Origin: Nelumbo lutea
Lineage: Eukaryota > Streptophyta > Magnoliopsida > Proteales > Nelumbonaceae
Direction: 5' to 3'
Length of the DNA stretch: 64,000 nt
Assembly (NCBI GenBank): GCA_022828595.1
Contig: JAKGHH010000005.1
Span: 27,168,193 to 27,232,192 of the forward strand
Each line of letters opens with the position of its first letter. The first letter of the stretch is position 1. A program made the translations under genes and the position numbers. The notes below the pieces were generated by a model. The model was not told where the DNA came from and did not search any database. It was given only the letters and a program-made list of their open reading frames with translations. This document shows positions 42,459-54,136 of the stretch, one piece after another.

Positions 42459-44438
42459 ATGTCTAGCTTTGATAGCTCAGACGACTCTTCAAGTAGGACT
42501 GTCGTAGGTTCTACAAACCGAGCCGTATCTCCCGACTGCCTTAGTGATCCTGAGGCGGAACTTGAGGATGACTATGAACCCGTAGGCCGAGCCGCTTCAG
42601 GCAGTTTGGCGTCTACCTCTCGCCAAGGTCGGATGCTAGACAGGTTTGGTCCCTCGACCATGACGCCCGAGGGGCTTCAATCTATACTTATGTCTTACAA
42701 TCTTCCTGGGGGGTATACATATTTCATTCCTTCGGGTAGCTTTCCTTGGGAACACGGTCCTGATGAGATCATGATTTTTTGAGAGCAACTCGCTGCGGGG
42801 TTGCGACTGCCTTTCCACCCCCTTCTCGTCGAAGTCATAAACCACTTTGGTGTCACCATTGGCCAACTTCATCCGATCTCTATTCAGAACCTGGTGGGGA
42901 CAGTCTCCCTTTTTTGCGAGCAGAATTTCCCTTTAGACTTAGAGATATTCTCCTCCATCTTGATGCTCAAGAGACAAGCGGGTTCTCTTCTTGGGGGAAG
43001 ATGGGCGTATTACCTTTCTCCTCGCCCGAGCTTTAAGCTTCTGCACGATCTTCCTAATAAGGTCCCAACGTGGAAGCGGGACTACTTAGATGTGCGAAGT
43101 GCACAAGGATGGCCCTTTCAGACCGGGTGGGGTGAGGCCGCTCCTGATTTAGGTGTCACTCTTGACAAAGAGATGGTGAAGGGCCTCCGGCAATGGGCAC
43201 GACAAGGTTTAAGGTGCCATCAGTACTTAACGGAGGCCAAGCTTATTGCGGCCGGCCTGAGTTCGGGTAGGATTCTAGTTCTGTGGTTTCTTGCTGGCTT
43301 TGTTCCTTCATTTTTCCTGATGTCGAACTCGTTTCTGCAGGTGTGATGAATGCGGAGAGAACTCGTGGGGGCATCTGTTCCAAGGCATAAAGAGGAGGAA
43401 GCGGGTCGCCAAGCGAACTCGTACTGAGCTGCCCCCAGATGAGGAGCCTCAAGTTCCAGACCAAATGCCGAAGGATCTGCTCAGGGAGCCCGAGGTGACT
43501 CCACCGATGCATGAAGCTGCCGGGGTGCCTTACGCTGAGACCACTTATATGGGCGCTCCTGCATACTCCAGTGCTCCTGCTCACTCTGGGTCTGCTCATA
43601 TGCGGGCTGGGCCCTCGGGTTTGGGAGCTCAAGGGGAGTTTAGGAGCGTGTTGACGCCAAACTACACTCTTCAGAAGAGTAGGGAGGCTACTTTCCCCGA
43701 GGAGATCGCGGCGTGGACCGATCTTCCTTTGAACCAGGTCGCCTACCGTGCCATAACACATGCTATGGTGGTAAGTCAGATTTCGTCTGCCTTCTTCATT
43801 TTCTATCGCTTTTGCTGTTATTGCTCACTTGTTTCTTTTGGTAGGTGAATTCTTCAATTCACGCCTTAGCAGGCCAAGTGGAGAGGAGCTCGCGACAGGC
43901 GCGAGCTGCTGAGGCCGCCACCTATGCTGCTGAAGAGGCTTTTCGTGCCGCAGAGGCGAATACCCAAGCTGCTGAGGCGGCCGCTTATGCTGCCGAAGAG
44001 GCTGCTCGCGTCGCCATGGCCAGGCAGGCGAGGTCTCACCGTGATGCCGAGGCCATGGGGATAGTCGTCAAGCACATGGCGGACTTGAAGTTGGACTTGC
44101 AACATCAAGTCGAATATCTTCAAGAGGACATCAGGGAGAAAACGCAGATTTTTTCCCAAGGCGTTGAAGACGCCAAGAAGAAGGCCGTTGAAGACTATAT
44201 TGCCTCTCCGCGTTTTGATGATCTGATGGTGGATTCTTACAGAAGGGGGTTCAAGCTGAGCCAGTGGATGATCCGGAACACGTACCCCGACCTCGATGTT
44301 AGTGTCATATCCACTTCGCATATAACTTAGGAGATGGCCAATGCTGCCGATGGCGAGCCAGACTCTGAAGGAGAGGCAAGGCCTTTGGGTGTTGTTGAAG
44401 TGCCTTCTGATGGCAAAGAAGTAGCTCCAGGCATGTAA
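42459..44438 (+). pseudogene. Antisense accessory gene of Element 2 (three exons, PF04195-like)
   Basis: Opposite in strand to the element's gag-pol. Exon 1 is 42459-43266 (MSSFDSSDDSS..., FPWEHGPDEIMIF, NKVPTWKRDYLDV), exon 2 43341-43770, exon 3 43845-44438. Introns: TTCGG|GTAGGA...TTCTGCAG| and ATGGTG|GTAAGT...TTTTGGTAG|, at the same places as in Element 1. Exon 2 encodes a basic KRRKRVAKR (nuclear-signal-like), exon 3 an Ala/Glu-rich coiled-coil (AAEAATYAAEEAFRAAEA) and FKLSQWMIRNTYP. Defects: TGA at 42780-42782, likely from TGG; an apparent one-base shift in exon 2; a TAG at 44328-44330. The minus-strand 282-codon frame here (43866-44714) is a shadow. Function is unknown; PF04195-like by eye. 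Confidence 0.82.
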
Positions 44439-44446
44439 AGATAATC

Positions 44447-44464
44447 TTTTTTTTTTTTGAAATG
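44447..44464 (+). terminator. Conserved T-tract plus GAAATG after the antisense gene (Element 2)
   Basis: T12 followed by GAAATG, 8 bp after the stop codon of the accessory gene. It matches T18-GAAATG in Element 1. Possibly part of the 3'-end signal of the antisense transcript. Confidence 0.4.
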
Positions 44465-44759
44465 CCTTCTGATGGCCAATGTACTCCTGTTTCTTGCAAT
44501 GGAATAGATAATCTCTTTGCCTAAGTGTTCCTTTTCCCGAACTGATTCTTTGTCGAATTGATAATATGCCACTGTTTCTTGTCCGGGTTATTGTACTTCC
44601 GCAACCTGTTTTGCCGCTAAGGCTTTTGCATTGAACTGATTTTTTGCCGAGCTGATAATATGCCCGACTTTTCTTTGCTTGTTTACGTCGAGGTTCCTCT
44701 TGGCTCTGTATCATGACCCTTAGGACCTTATAGTGATTTCGTCCACTTCGCTTGGCGGT

Positions 44760-46076
44760 TTATAGGTAGTATCGCCTTAAGTTCACGATGTTCCACGCTC
44801 GAGGTACTTGTTTGCCTTCTAAGGTTTCGAGCTCGTATGCCCCCCCGAGCGCTCTCTTCACTTTATAGGGCCCTTCCCAGTTTGGTCCAAGTATGCCCAC
44901 GCCGGGTTTGGGCACCATAATCTTACGAAGGACCAGGTCGCCGACTCGGAAGCTTCTTTGCTTTACTCTGGCATTGTAGTACCGAGCTACCTACTGCTGG
45001 TAGGCCGCTGTCCGGATGTGCGCGAGGTCCCTTACCTCGTCCAGTAGGTCAAGGTTGGTACGTAACTCATCTCCGTTTGTCCGATCGTCGTATGTTTCTA
45101 GTCGCAATGTTGGTACTTCGATTTCCGCCGGGATCAGTGCTTCAGTGTCGTAGGTGAGGTTGAAGGGGGTTTCTCCCGTGGCGGTGCTTTTTGTAGTTCG
45201 GTGAGCCCACAAGACACTTGGTAGCTCTTCGGCCCACAATCCCTTAGCTCGATCTAGACGTGCTTTCAGTCCGTGCAGGATGGCTCTGTTCATTACTTCC
45301 GTCTGACCATTTGCCTGCGGGTGCGCGACTGGTGTGAAATTTTTTCGAATCCCCATGTTATGGCACCACTCTTGGAACTTGATATCCTCAAAATGCTTGC
45401 CGTTGTCGGAAATTAGTACCCGAGGTAACCCGAAACGACATACTATGTTCTTCCAAAAGAAGTTCTGTATGTTTCGGGCCATAACAGTTGCCAGAGGTTC
45501 GGCTTCTATCCACTTCGTGAAGTAATCTACTGCAACAACTAGGAATTTTCTTCCACCTGTTGCTGGCGGGAATGGCCCCAGGAGGTCGATGCCCCATTGT
45601 GCAAAGGGCCACGGGCTGGCAAGGTATTTGAGGTCGAAAGCAGGCTGATGGTGGATATTGGCGTGCTTCTGACACTTTTCGCATTTTCTGACGAGCTCGA
45701 CAGCTTCTCCCTTCATCGTTGGCCAGTAGTATCCTTGTCGAAGTGCTTTTTGGGCGAGTGCTTTGCCCCCCAAGTGTCCGCCGCATAGGCCTTCATGAGT
45801 ATCGCGGAGTATGAACTCGGCTTCGGCATGTCACAGGCAACGCAAGTAGGGGAGCGTGTAGGACCGTCGGTATAACCGTTCGTCTATTATGACGTATTTG
45901 GCTGCCTGGCGCTGCACACTCTTGGCTGCATTGCGTTCTGCAGGGAGGGTTCCGTCTATCAAGAAGCTCGCGAGTGGGTCGATCCAACTCGACTCTACTT
46001 CGAGGATGGGAGCGACCTCCTCTGCCCCCCCGAGAATACTAGGCCGAGGTAAATCCTCTATGTACACGGTTCTCAT
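44760..46076 (-). pseudogene. Element 2 integrase
   Basis: The main frame (45773-44991) has KCEKCQKHA (zinc-binding end), WGIDLLGPFPP, VLISDNGKHFED and HPQANGQTEVMNRAIL, so all three catalytic residues (D, D, E) are present. GETPFNLTYDTEA follows. A stop (AYQQ*VAR) and a frame change separate the C-terminal part, GDLVLRKIMVPKP to NLRRYYL-stop at 44760. The upstream piece (46076-45831) is the linker MRTVYIEDLPRPSILGG. Integrase inserts the element DNA in the nucleus. This is the best-preserved integrase in the window. Confidence 0.88.
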
Positions 46077-46129
46077 GTTGTTGTGACTTGTGCTGGCTAA
46101 CCGGGATAGAGCGTCGGCCTCAGTGTTCT

Positions 46130-46590
46130 TTGACCTCGGGATTTACCTGATGAAGTGTGACTAGAAGTTGAGCAAGACCTCTTTTACTTTCGCCAAGTAT
46201 GCGATCATGGAGAGCTCGCATGCTTCATACTCGTCCGTAACTTGGTTGACCACGAGCTGGGAATCGCTGCAGATGACTAAGTGCTTTGCCTTTACCTTTT
46301 GCGCTAGGTTCAGCCCGGCTATCAGTGCTTCGTACTCTGCCTCATTGTTGGATGCCGTGAACTCAAAGCGTAGTGCGTATTCTAATTTTGTGCCGCCCGG
46401 GCCACATAAGACTATTTCAGCCCCGCTGCCTTGCTGGTTCGAGGAACCATCCACATGAAGGATCTAGGGCTCCTCATCCCAGTTCGCGTTTCGCCTGACC
46501 AGGAGAGATGCCACACTGGCTGCTACTTCACGGGGTTCAGACTCTATTGGCTCGGGAGCTCCGGGTTTGCCCAAACTGGGACCTCGGGCT
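46130..46590 (-). pseudogene. Element 2 second RNase H domain
   Basis: MDGSSNQQGSGAEIVL, NNEAEYEALIAGL and CSDSQLVVNQVTDEYEACEL on the minus strand match the corresponding domain of Element 1. Its C-terminal end (46140 region, before 'IPRSKNTEADALSRL'-like text) continues after a stop. Confidence 0.82.
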
Positions 46591-47329
46591 CAACCTGTTG
46601 GGCTTCGTGGCTAAAAGTGCACTCGGCGATAAAATCTGCCAAAGCTTGGGCTTTAATTGCGGTCCATGGTTTGTACTGGAGATCGTACTCGCTGAGTTCG
46701 ATGGCCCACTTTGTCAGCCTACCGGAGACCTCAGGCGGAGTGAGCTTAAGACGACGACGGTGTGAGCTTGGAAGTAAGGGTGGAGTTTCCGAGCTGATAT
46801 CACCAGTGCGTAGGCAATTTTTTCTATCTGCGGGTACCTTGTTTTTGCTCCCTGCAGAATTTTACTAACATAATAGACGGGCCGCTGGACCCGATCTACT
46901 TGTTTTACTAATACCGAACTGACCACCTCGTCGCTTGCCGAGAGATACAGTTCTAAGACCTCGCCCTCCTCGGGTCTGGCTAAGGTTGGTATAGTGGCGA
47001 GGTAAGTCTTTAGCTCATCGAACGCGAGCTGGCAATCTCGGGTCCATTCGAACCCTTTGCCTTTGATTGCCTTAAAGAAAGGCAGGCAGCGGTCTGCCGA
47101 CTTGGACGTGAAGCGGCTCAGAGCGGCTATGCGGCTGTTTAGCCTTTGAACTTCTTTTACTTTTCGAGGTGGTCATATCAAGGATGGCCTCTTTTTTGTC
47201 CGGGTTGGCCTCAATACCGCGCCGGTTGACAATGTACCCTAAAAACTTACCTGATGTGACACCGAAGACACACTTGTTTGGGTTTAGTCTCATGTTATAT
47301 TGACGCAGAATTTGGAAGGCAGAATCCAA
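46591..47329 (-). pseudogene. Element 2 RT thumb and first RNase H
   Basis: MDSAFQILRQYNMRLNPNKC and SGKFLGYIVNRRGIEAN (47329-47165), then a frame change, connection-domain text, and the RNase H pieces VQRPVYYVSKILQGAKTRYP (46926-46714) and KAQALADFIAE-like text. A TGA and a shift at ~47340 part it from the preceding RT frame. Confidence 0.8.
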
Positions 47330-47344
47330 GTCTTTTATTAATTC

Positions 47345-49054
47345 TCATGAAAACTGTGTTTTGATGACCATGTCGTCTACATAACATTCAATTTTTGTGC
47401 CAATTAAAGGCCGAAAAAGTTTATTTACAAGTCTTTGAAAAGTCGCGCCAGCGTTCTTTAGCCCGAAGGGCATAACCTTGTAACAGTACAGGCCGAACTC
47501 GGTAATGAAGCTGGTTTTTTCTTGGTCGGACTGGTCCATCTTGATCTGGTTGTAGCCTGAGTAGGCGTCCAGGAAACTTAGCAGCTCATGTCCCGAGGTC
47601 GTGTCCACTAGGCGGTCAATTTGGGGCAAGGGGAAGCAGTCTTTTGGGCAAGCTCGGTTTAGGTTGGTGTAGTCGACGCACATGCGCCACTTGCCGTTGG
47701 CTTTTTTCACCAGCATTGGGTTGGCTACCCAGCTCGGGTAATGAACTTTCCTTATGAAGTCCACTACGAGGAGCTTTTCAACTTCTTCATCGACCGCCCT
47801 CCAGCGCTTCGGGGCTAAGTTGCGCTTCTTCTGTCTAATGGGTCTGACTACATGGTCAGTGTTAAGCTTGTGAGTTATAAGGCCAGGGTCAATACCGGGC
47901 ATATCTGTCGCGGACCATGCAAAAATATCTAAATTTTGGAGTAAGAAACTCACCAGTTTAGATTGCAAAGGCTCCATGACGGAGGCACCGATCTGTAGTG
48001 TTCGCGCCGGATCTGTAGCCGAGGTTGGAACTGCGACTGTTTCCTCAGTGGGCAAAGCTCGTTCCTCGCCCTGCTCCGCAGGTCGCTCTAGTTCGAGGTC
48101 GCCGGCTACCTTGGTTTTTCCCTTTAGGGCGGCAACATAGCATTTGCGGGACTCAAGTTGGTCGCCCCGCACTACCCCCACACCGAAGTCCATGGGGAAC
48201 TTCATTGCCAAATAATAGGTGGAGACCACCGCATGCGTAATATGCGTAATTGGTCTCCCTATTATGGCGTTGTATGGGGAGGGGGTCGCGACCACCAGGA
48301 AATCGTGGTTGAGTCTTACCGTGCACGGCCATGTGCCGACTTCCACAGGTACCATTATTTTTCCCAAGGGCCTGACTTCCTCTCCACTGAAGCCTACCAG
48401 AGGAGTGTGAGCGGGTTTCAAATCGCTTTTCTGCAACTGCAATTGGTCGAACGCCAATTTGAATAGGATGTCTGCCGAACTGCTTGAGTCTACCAGTATG
48501 TGCCAGACTTCGAAGTCGCTGATCCTTAGCTTTATGACGAGCGCGTCATCGTGGGGGTAGTGAACACCTCGCGCATTGTCTTCTGTAAAAAAGATCGGTT
48601 CTTCCTTCTTTGGCCTCTTGGGGGGGTTCTGCTCCTCTCGGGCTGCTTCGCGAACTGACGTCCTCGCTGCCGCCGAAGTGCATCCTACCACCACCGAACC
48701 GTCCACTATCACGTGTATGGTTCCCCGGACTGGCCTTTCTTTTGGGGGAGGTTGCTGCAAGGCTTTGGCCGGTCTGTTGCTCGGCTCGGGGACATCCTTC
48801 CCGTGCTCCCCTTGCCGACCTGCTTTATTACTATTGTCATAATGTACAAAATTTCTTAAGTACCCGTGACGGATGAGTCCTTCTATCTCGTCGCGGAGAT
48901 TATTACATTGCTCGGTGCTATGATCGTGATCTTTATGAAAACTACAATATAAATTTTTGTTCCTCTCGTTGGGGTTGCTCTTCAGGAAAGGTGGCCACTT
49001 TACGTAAGGGGCGTCCTTGATCGTCATCAGGATCTTGGTCCGCCTTGTGTTCAA
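47345..49054 (-). pseudogene. Element 2 gag end, protease and RT (569-codon open frame)
   Basis: In order: YCSFHKDHDHSTEQC (residues ~36-50, zinc-knuckle-like), Lys/Glu-rich linker, DALVIKLRISDFEV and HILVDSSSSADILF (protease, ~190-215; the usual DSG is DSS here), GFSGEEVRPLGKI, NAIIGRPITH, then RT with HYPSWVANPMLVKKANGKWR, CVDYTNLNRACPKD, FLDAYSGYNQI, MPFGLKNAGATFQRL and YVDDMVIKT at the end. This is the longest uninterrupted transposon frame in the window. Loss of the protease Gly, and breaks on both sides, argue against activity. Confidence 0.85.
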
Positions 49055-50553
49055 TGGCGTGTAATCCGTCCGAACTACTAAGGGAGCTCAGGACGGCTGG
49101 CTTGGCTTCGCCTCTCGGTTCTGGCCTCTTCTGTCGCTGGGGTTGGAGGGCTCGCCTTCTCTTTTTATTTTTTCAACCTCACCTTCGTTTCTCTAGTTGA
49201 TCTCTTCCTCTGTTCTCCTAAACTTGTCTGCGAGCTTGAGGAAGTCGGCCACGGTTGCTGGCTGTCTAGCCACCATGTGCCATTTGAACTCTTTGTGTGT
49301 CACCCCTCTTTTGACCGCGGTGAGTTGTACTGCAGGGTCTAACCGAGGGATCTGCAAACATGCTTCATTGAACCGTTTGATGTAGCTCCGGATGGGTTCT
49401 CCCTCTCTTGGGATTACCCCGAAGATACTTTTCTTGGTTCTAGGACACCTTTTGCTGGTAACGAAGTGCGCAGTGAAGATCTGCACGAACTGGGGCCAGC
49501 TTCTTATTGACCCAGAAGCTAGGTTCTGATACCAGGTGTAGACCACCCCTTTGAAGGTGGTGGTGAAGGGCATGCACATGCATGACTCGCTTGCCCTAGC
49601 GAGGTGCATTTGCGACTAGAACGCATCGACGTGGTCGTTGGGGTCGAAGGACCCATCATACTTGTCTAGAGAAGGGAGTTTGAAATCTCTAGGCAAGGGG
49701 ACTGCCAAAAGTTCTGCTGAAAGGGGGGAAGGAACTGAGAGAATGGGGATGGTTTTTACCTCGCCCGAGCTCGTTTCTTCCTTGCCTCTGAGCTCGGGTA
49801 GCACACGGGTAGCAGTTCGGCGACTTCGCCGGCACCTTCTTTGAGTGGGCCTGATGCTAGCGCTACTGGCCTCTGTGTTGCCGAGCTCGATGGGCTCGGA
49901 ATGTTGGCCTGCTGCTAAGGCGCTGAAGCGGTTCTCCGTGAGTGGGAACTCGGGCTTGGAGCACCGGGGTGACTTCGTGGGCGAGGTTCCTGACCCACCC
50001 ACGAGCTGCGAGGTGGGGGTGATCTTTCTTTGCTTGTGGCCCGGGGATGAGGCCTGACTATTAGGTGGGTTCTGTGGTCGGGAAGCCTCTCCTTGGTGAG
50101 GTCGTCCACCTTGATGGAAGGCCTTGACCGGCTTTGAAACAGGGTGCCGGCGGGGAGCAGTGGCTAGTTCAAGGATAGCTGAGGGAATTGTTGTTGATAA
50201 TGGTGTTGGGAGAGGTGGTGCAACACCTGGTGTTGCTGGAGTTGGTGCTGCTGGAATTGCTGCATTTGGGTCTGCATTGCCCGCATGCATTGCATCAGAT
50301 CATCTATCTGGTTTTGGCGGGGTGCCAGTGGGACAGCAGTTGGTTCCGCGAAGTTCGTTTTGATGGGGAGTGGAAGAGGAATGTTCAACTTGGGAGTGTT
50401 CAGAGGTGCCACTACCTGTGGCACATTCAGACTTGGGATCCCATCCACTGAAAGGGGGATGGTGAACTGCCCAATGCACACCGCCGGAATTTGGTGTTGC
50501 TCTCCGGTAGTGGTTGTTTCGGTTCCATGTTCGGCACTGCTAGAGGAGGCCAT
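49055..50553 (-). pseudogene. Element 2 gag, N-terminal and central parts
   Basis: Starts MASSSSAEHGTE at 50553, with a Gln-rich stretch as in Element 1. A frame change near 50290 leads to LPRDFKLPSLDKYDGSFDPN, then a TAG replaces Gln (HVDAF*SQMHL; Element 1 has CAG). The gag domain goes on at 49609-49193 (TWYQNLAS, PREGEPIRSYIKRF, HKEFKWHMV). A further TAG follows EEIN where Element 1 encodes Gln. Confidence 0.85.
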
Positions 50554-50616
50554 TTCGGTGTTGGAGTTTTTGAAAGAAGGGTAGGTAAAAGAGATTTAGA
50601 GGGAGGCTTTTAGAAG

Positions 50617-50639
50617 CGATTCCCACAGACGACGCCAAT
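50617..50639 (-). promoter_or_regulatory. Primer-binding site of Element 2
   Basis: TTGGCGTCGTCTGTGGGAA on the element strand, next to the 5' LTR. Same as in Element 1 except one C-to-T change. Confidence 0.75.
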
Positions 50640-51499
50640 TGATGGAGCGCAATCCGGCTAGTCTTAGCTTTCAACGAACTCGCCTCTGAGCTGGAGCGTC
50701 GGGGAGCCTGAAACGGGAAAGATGAGAGAACTCCGGGGGGAACCCGGTGTGATAACTCCGAAGCTCAAGTCAGTAATCTCTCAAAGGCAAAGTGTAGACC
50801 AGATAGCGCAAAGTTCACATACCTTGTTCATTGGGGGTAGGGGGCCTTTTATAATCACTTCGTGCACTCGCTCTGACGCCCTTGTCAGGTTGGGTATGAT
50901 TACCCTTGCATCTGTCAACTCGGGTGTCATCCTTTCTGCTGGGACAGACTGCCTTTTGTCGGAGCCGTCTCTCTAACTGGAGATGGCGGTGTCAGGAGGC
51001 GGTGGCAGGTGGCCGTTCGGAGAGCGGCCGTCAAGCGTCAGGTGCGCGGTCCTCGGGTACGGACTTCCTCGGTGCCAGGCCTAGTACGGTTTATTTGGTT
51101 TTGGTGCCTTGAGGGCAGTGTGGAGTGGTGAGCGAGGCGAAGTCTTGAGTTCAGAGATCTGTATAGGACAGGTCAGTTTGGCGAGGTGTATCCCGAGCTG
51201 TTACAAGGTAGGCAGTTTGGCGAGGTGTATCCCGAACTGTTATAAGGCAGGCCAGTTCGGCGAAGTATGTCCCGAACTGTTGCAAGGCAGGCCAGTTCGG
51301 CGAAGTATGTCCCGAACGATACAAGGCAGGCCAGTTCGGATTACTTGTTTGGGGCAAGGGTGAGTTTGGCCCCTAGTAGGGAGTTCTGACCGCTGGTTTC
51401 TCCCCTTGATGCTCGCGCCTTAGACTTGCTTTTGTGCCGATCTGTTGCCTTTGCCACGTATTGCATAACTGTAAGGTCGGGCCAAATCTTCCTTCATCA
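50640..51499 (-). repeat. 5' LTR of Element 2 (860 bp)
   Basis: Window-plus ends TGATGGAGCGC and CTTCATCA; colinear with the 3' LTR except for a missing ~40-bp unit and small indels. CTTTTATA at 50846-50853 (TATAAAAG on the element strand). Confidence 0.9.
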
Positions 51500-51504
51500 C
51501 CAAG

Positions 51505-52659
51505 TAATAACAGCTCCCACAACAAATTATTTTGGTGGGATTTTAAAATATCCAACGTCATAATGTTGTCCAAAACAGTAGGGATATCTTAGAAAACATT
51601 TGGATTGACAATAAGAGCCGAATGGCTACAAAAGAAAATAGCCATAACAAGAGTACTGTCAAGAAAGAGATGGTTAAGTGTTAATTCTAAGATACCAACA
51701 GCTGTTCCACTGGCCCACCACCTTGTGTGTGAGTGTTATCTTTCAGCCTGACAAGTGATAACAGCTGCAACCAATATTACTGGGAAGAGGCCAAAACGTG
51801 GTGGAGCAGTGCTGAGTCACATACGCCATTGTCGCCAAGTCTTGACACATATCTTCTCGTGAGTGGTGGTGATGAGTAACATATTATCTGTCTTTGGAGG
51901 TGTATCCCACGTGTGTACACACAATGTTCCATTCCATATACAAAGGTATGGGTCCAACGTGTGTATACACCAATGTTATAAAACAGGTCATTTGTTTGAA
52001 CCGGACAGTCTAATTGCTGACCTGGAAATCGTCAGTAGCCAAAGCTGTTGTAGTTCTGGGTCGCTTTTAAAAGATTGACCCGGCCCACTATGCATGAATT
52101 TATTATCTCCAGCCCAATCAGCAATCAGCATGCTCTAGAAAAACCTCTAATTTTATGATTGGTTTTATGCAGAAAACAAGAAGTAAATGGAAAATATGGC
52201 CTTGGGTGATAGATTCAAGTGGCGTTTGATAAATCTAAAAAGTTAAAAAGATATTAAAAGTGTTTGAAGTTTGAAAAGAGGTATAGATGTTTTTTTACTT
52301 TTTAGAGACTCTGAATTCATAAGTTTATTTGTCTTGGGTCAACCTTTTACCATCTGAAATTTACTGATTTTACTATTTTACTCCTAAAACATACTATTTG
52401 TAAATGTTGAGTTTAATTTGCATTATCTTGTAAAAAATAATTTTCAACTTCAAAATAACATTGGAACAATATAAATAAAAATAATTAATTAATAATTAAT
52501 AATTAACAACTACTAATTAATAAATAAAATTATTAAAATAAAAAATAATTAATGACTATAAAAATAATTAACATCCTCTCAGGAATAATTTTCAAGAAGT
52601 AGACCAGAAATGGACTAACCAATTCTCAATGAAGGAGTTGTTTTTAGAGCATGGATTAA
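51505..52659. other. No recognisable gene
   Basis: Non-coding DNA. AT-rich around 52420-52560 with repeated TAATTAATAA text. No transposon ends or conserved frames found. Confidence 0.4.
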
Positions 52660-53850
52660 TTCATTTTAGATGCTCAATTGAGTCAGATCTTTAACATAGG
52701 GAAGGATCGAAGCTTGGTATTTCAATGACATTATTGAAAAAATTAGTAGTAGAGTAGCTGGTTGGAAAGGAATGTTGCTTTCGGCTGGAGGAAGAATATT
52801 GTTCTCATTAGGCAGTGAGATGGAGAGGAAGCATTGGGTAGCACAGAATAAGGTGACATGTCCAACTAAGGAGAGGGAGGCCTCCAAATTAGAAAGTTGG
52901 ATGATCTGAACAAGGCCATTCATCTGGAAGTTGCTTCAAGGAATGGTAGGTATGGATGTTGACCTCCAGCATATTCGTATCGAGATCAAATCAGCCCCCC
53001 ACAACATCCCATCACATCCCTACCGTGTATTGGGAATATTTCCCGATGATAATACCAAAAATGGTAATATCATCATTGTGAGATGTTCTCAATACATGGC
53101 AGAAATGTGCTGTGGGACGTTGTGGGTTTGTATTTGTTGTAAGGACCGAACTTGTGAAGAGATCAAATAGTTCGGGTATGCTGGATATGAGCCAAAATAT
53201 GGCCTTAGCGAGTTTGGGTTTACAGCCCAGTACAAAAGAAAATAAGAAAGTTAAGGTTATGTTTGGTTTGAAAAAAAAGGTAGAGAAAAGAAGGAAAAGG
53301 TAAGAAAACCTTTACAAACCTTGTATAGATTTCTTTGTCTTTCTTTTCCTTTCCCTACCTTTTCATTCAAACCAAGCATAGCTTAAAAGTAATTCATCTC
53401 AACCCAGCTCAGAGAAGCTATGTCAAGCTTAACATAGATGGTTCTTCTACTGGAAATCTAGGTCATATGGTGGTGGAGGTGTGATTAGAGATGCTAAGAA
53501 TGGATTTATCAGTGCTTTCCACAACTACTACTGTGTTGCTATAAACCTTTATTCAGAATGGAATGGCTCTTTTAGATGGTTTGAATTTGGTAAAAGCGCT
53601 AGGCTTTGGTAAGGTCTTTGTTGAGACCGATTCAAAAGTTTTATGTGATATTGTGAGTGATTCTAGGTCTTTGCCTTGGAAACTGTGGTTTTGGTTGGAA
53701 GAGATTAATTCAGCTAACAGATTGCTGATGCTCTTTCTAAGAGAGGATCCTCCCATAGGGATCATAGATTTTTTTAACATAGAGACTTGTCTCGACACAA
53801 GGTTCTGGTTTGGTAGGGTGCCTGCAATACTCGTATAGGAGGGAATCATA
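52660..53850 (+). pseudogene. LINE 3' fragment: RT end and RNase H
   Basis: Plus-strand pieces near 52730-52930 (ISSRVAGWKGMLLSAGGRIL, then TRPFIWKLLQG) fit the region after the RT core of plant L1-type LINEs. From ~53415 (LNIDGSSTGN..., GGGGVIRDAKNG) and 53563-53838 (ALLDGLNLVKALGFGKVFVE, TDSKVLCDIVSDSRSLPWKL) an RNase H domain is recognisable, with VETDSK holding a catalytic Asp. The parts are separated by non-matching DNA and stops. It lacks ORF1, endonuclease and RT core, so it is a 5'-truncated or rearranged copy. Confidence 0.7.
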
Positions 53851-54136
53851 GGCCATTATAGGCCTAATGGCCTAGACCACTTGGTCAAAGTAGATCTGGT
53901 ACCATCTTAAAGAACTATTCAACCTGAAAGTTTAAGCTGTTAAGTGAAGTCCTTGAATAGGTTTTATTCTCTAAAACTAACATTGAGTTTTGGTTTAGAG
54001 TTCAAGCAGGGAATTGCTCTGGTAGCCGAGTGCTAATGTGGCTACAAGAATAATTCAATTGAACCTCTAGTACAACAAGTGGGCTCACCAGACTGATCAG
54101 GTCTTAGCCAAAATAGTTGGTGTGAACATTTATTTT
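53851..54136. other. No recognisable gene
   Basis: Short stretch between the LINE fragment and the dispersed repeat; nothing supported. Confidence 0.35.

Larger units (their letters stand above)
40848..51499 (-). mobile_element. Element 2: full-length Ty3/gypsy (Tat lineage) LTR retrotransposon
   Basis: A 10,652-bp element on the minus strand. LTRs lie at 40848-41771 (3') and 50640-51499 (5'), flanked by CCAAG (40843-40847 and 51500-51504). On its own strand the order is LTR, primer site, gag, protease, RT, RNase H, second RNase H, integrase, then the accessory gene in opposite (window plus) orientation, polypurine tract, LTR. Proteins and organisation parallel Element 1, but LTR sequence is unrelated beyond the ends. 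It is better preserved: a 569-codon frame covers the gag end, protease and most of RT, and the integrase has all three catalytic residues. A few stops and shifts still block full translation. Confidence 0.93.

Noticed and set aside
43866..44714. 282-codon minus-strand open frame in Element 2
   Set aside because: It lies opposite exon 3 of the accessory gene and beyond, has no known motif, and its Arg/Ser/Leu bias is what the complement of Ala/Glu-rich coding text gives.
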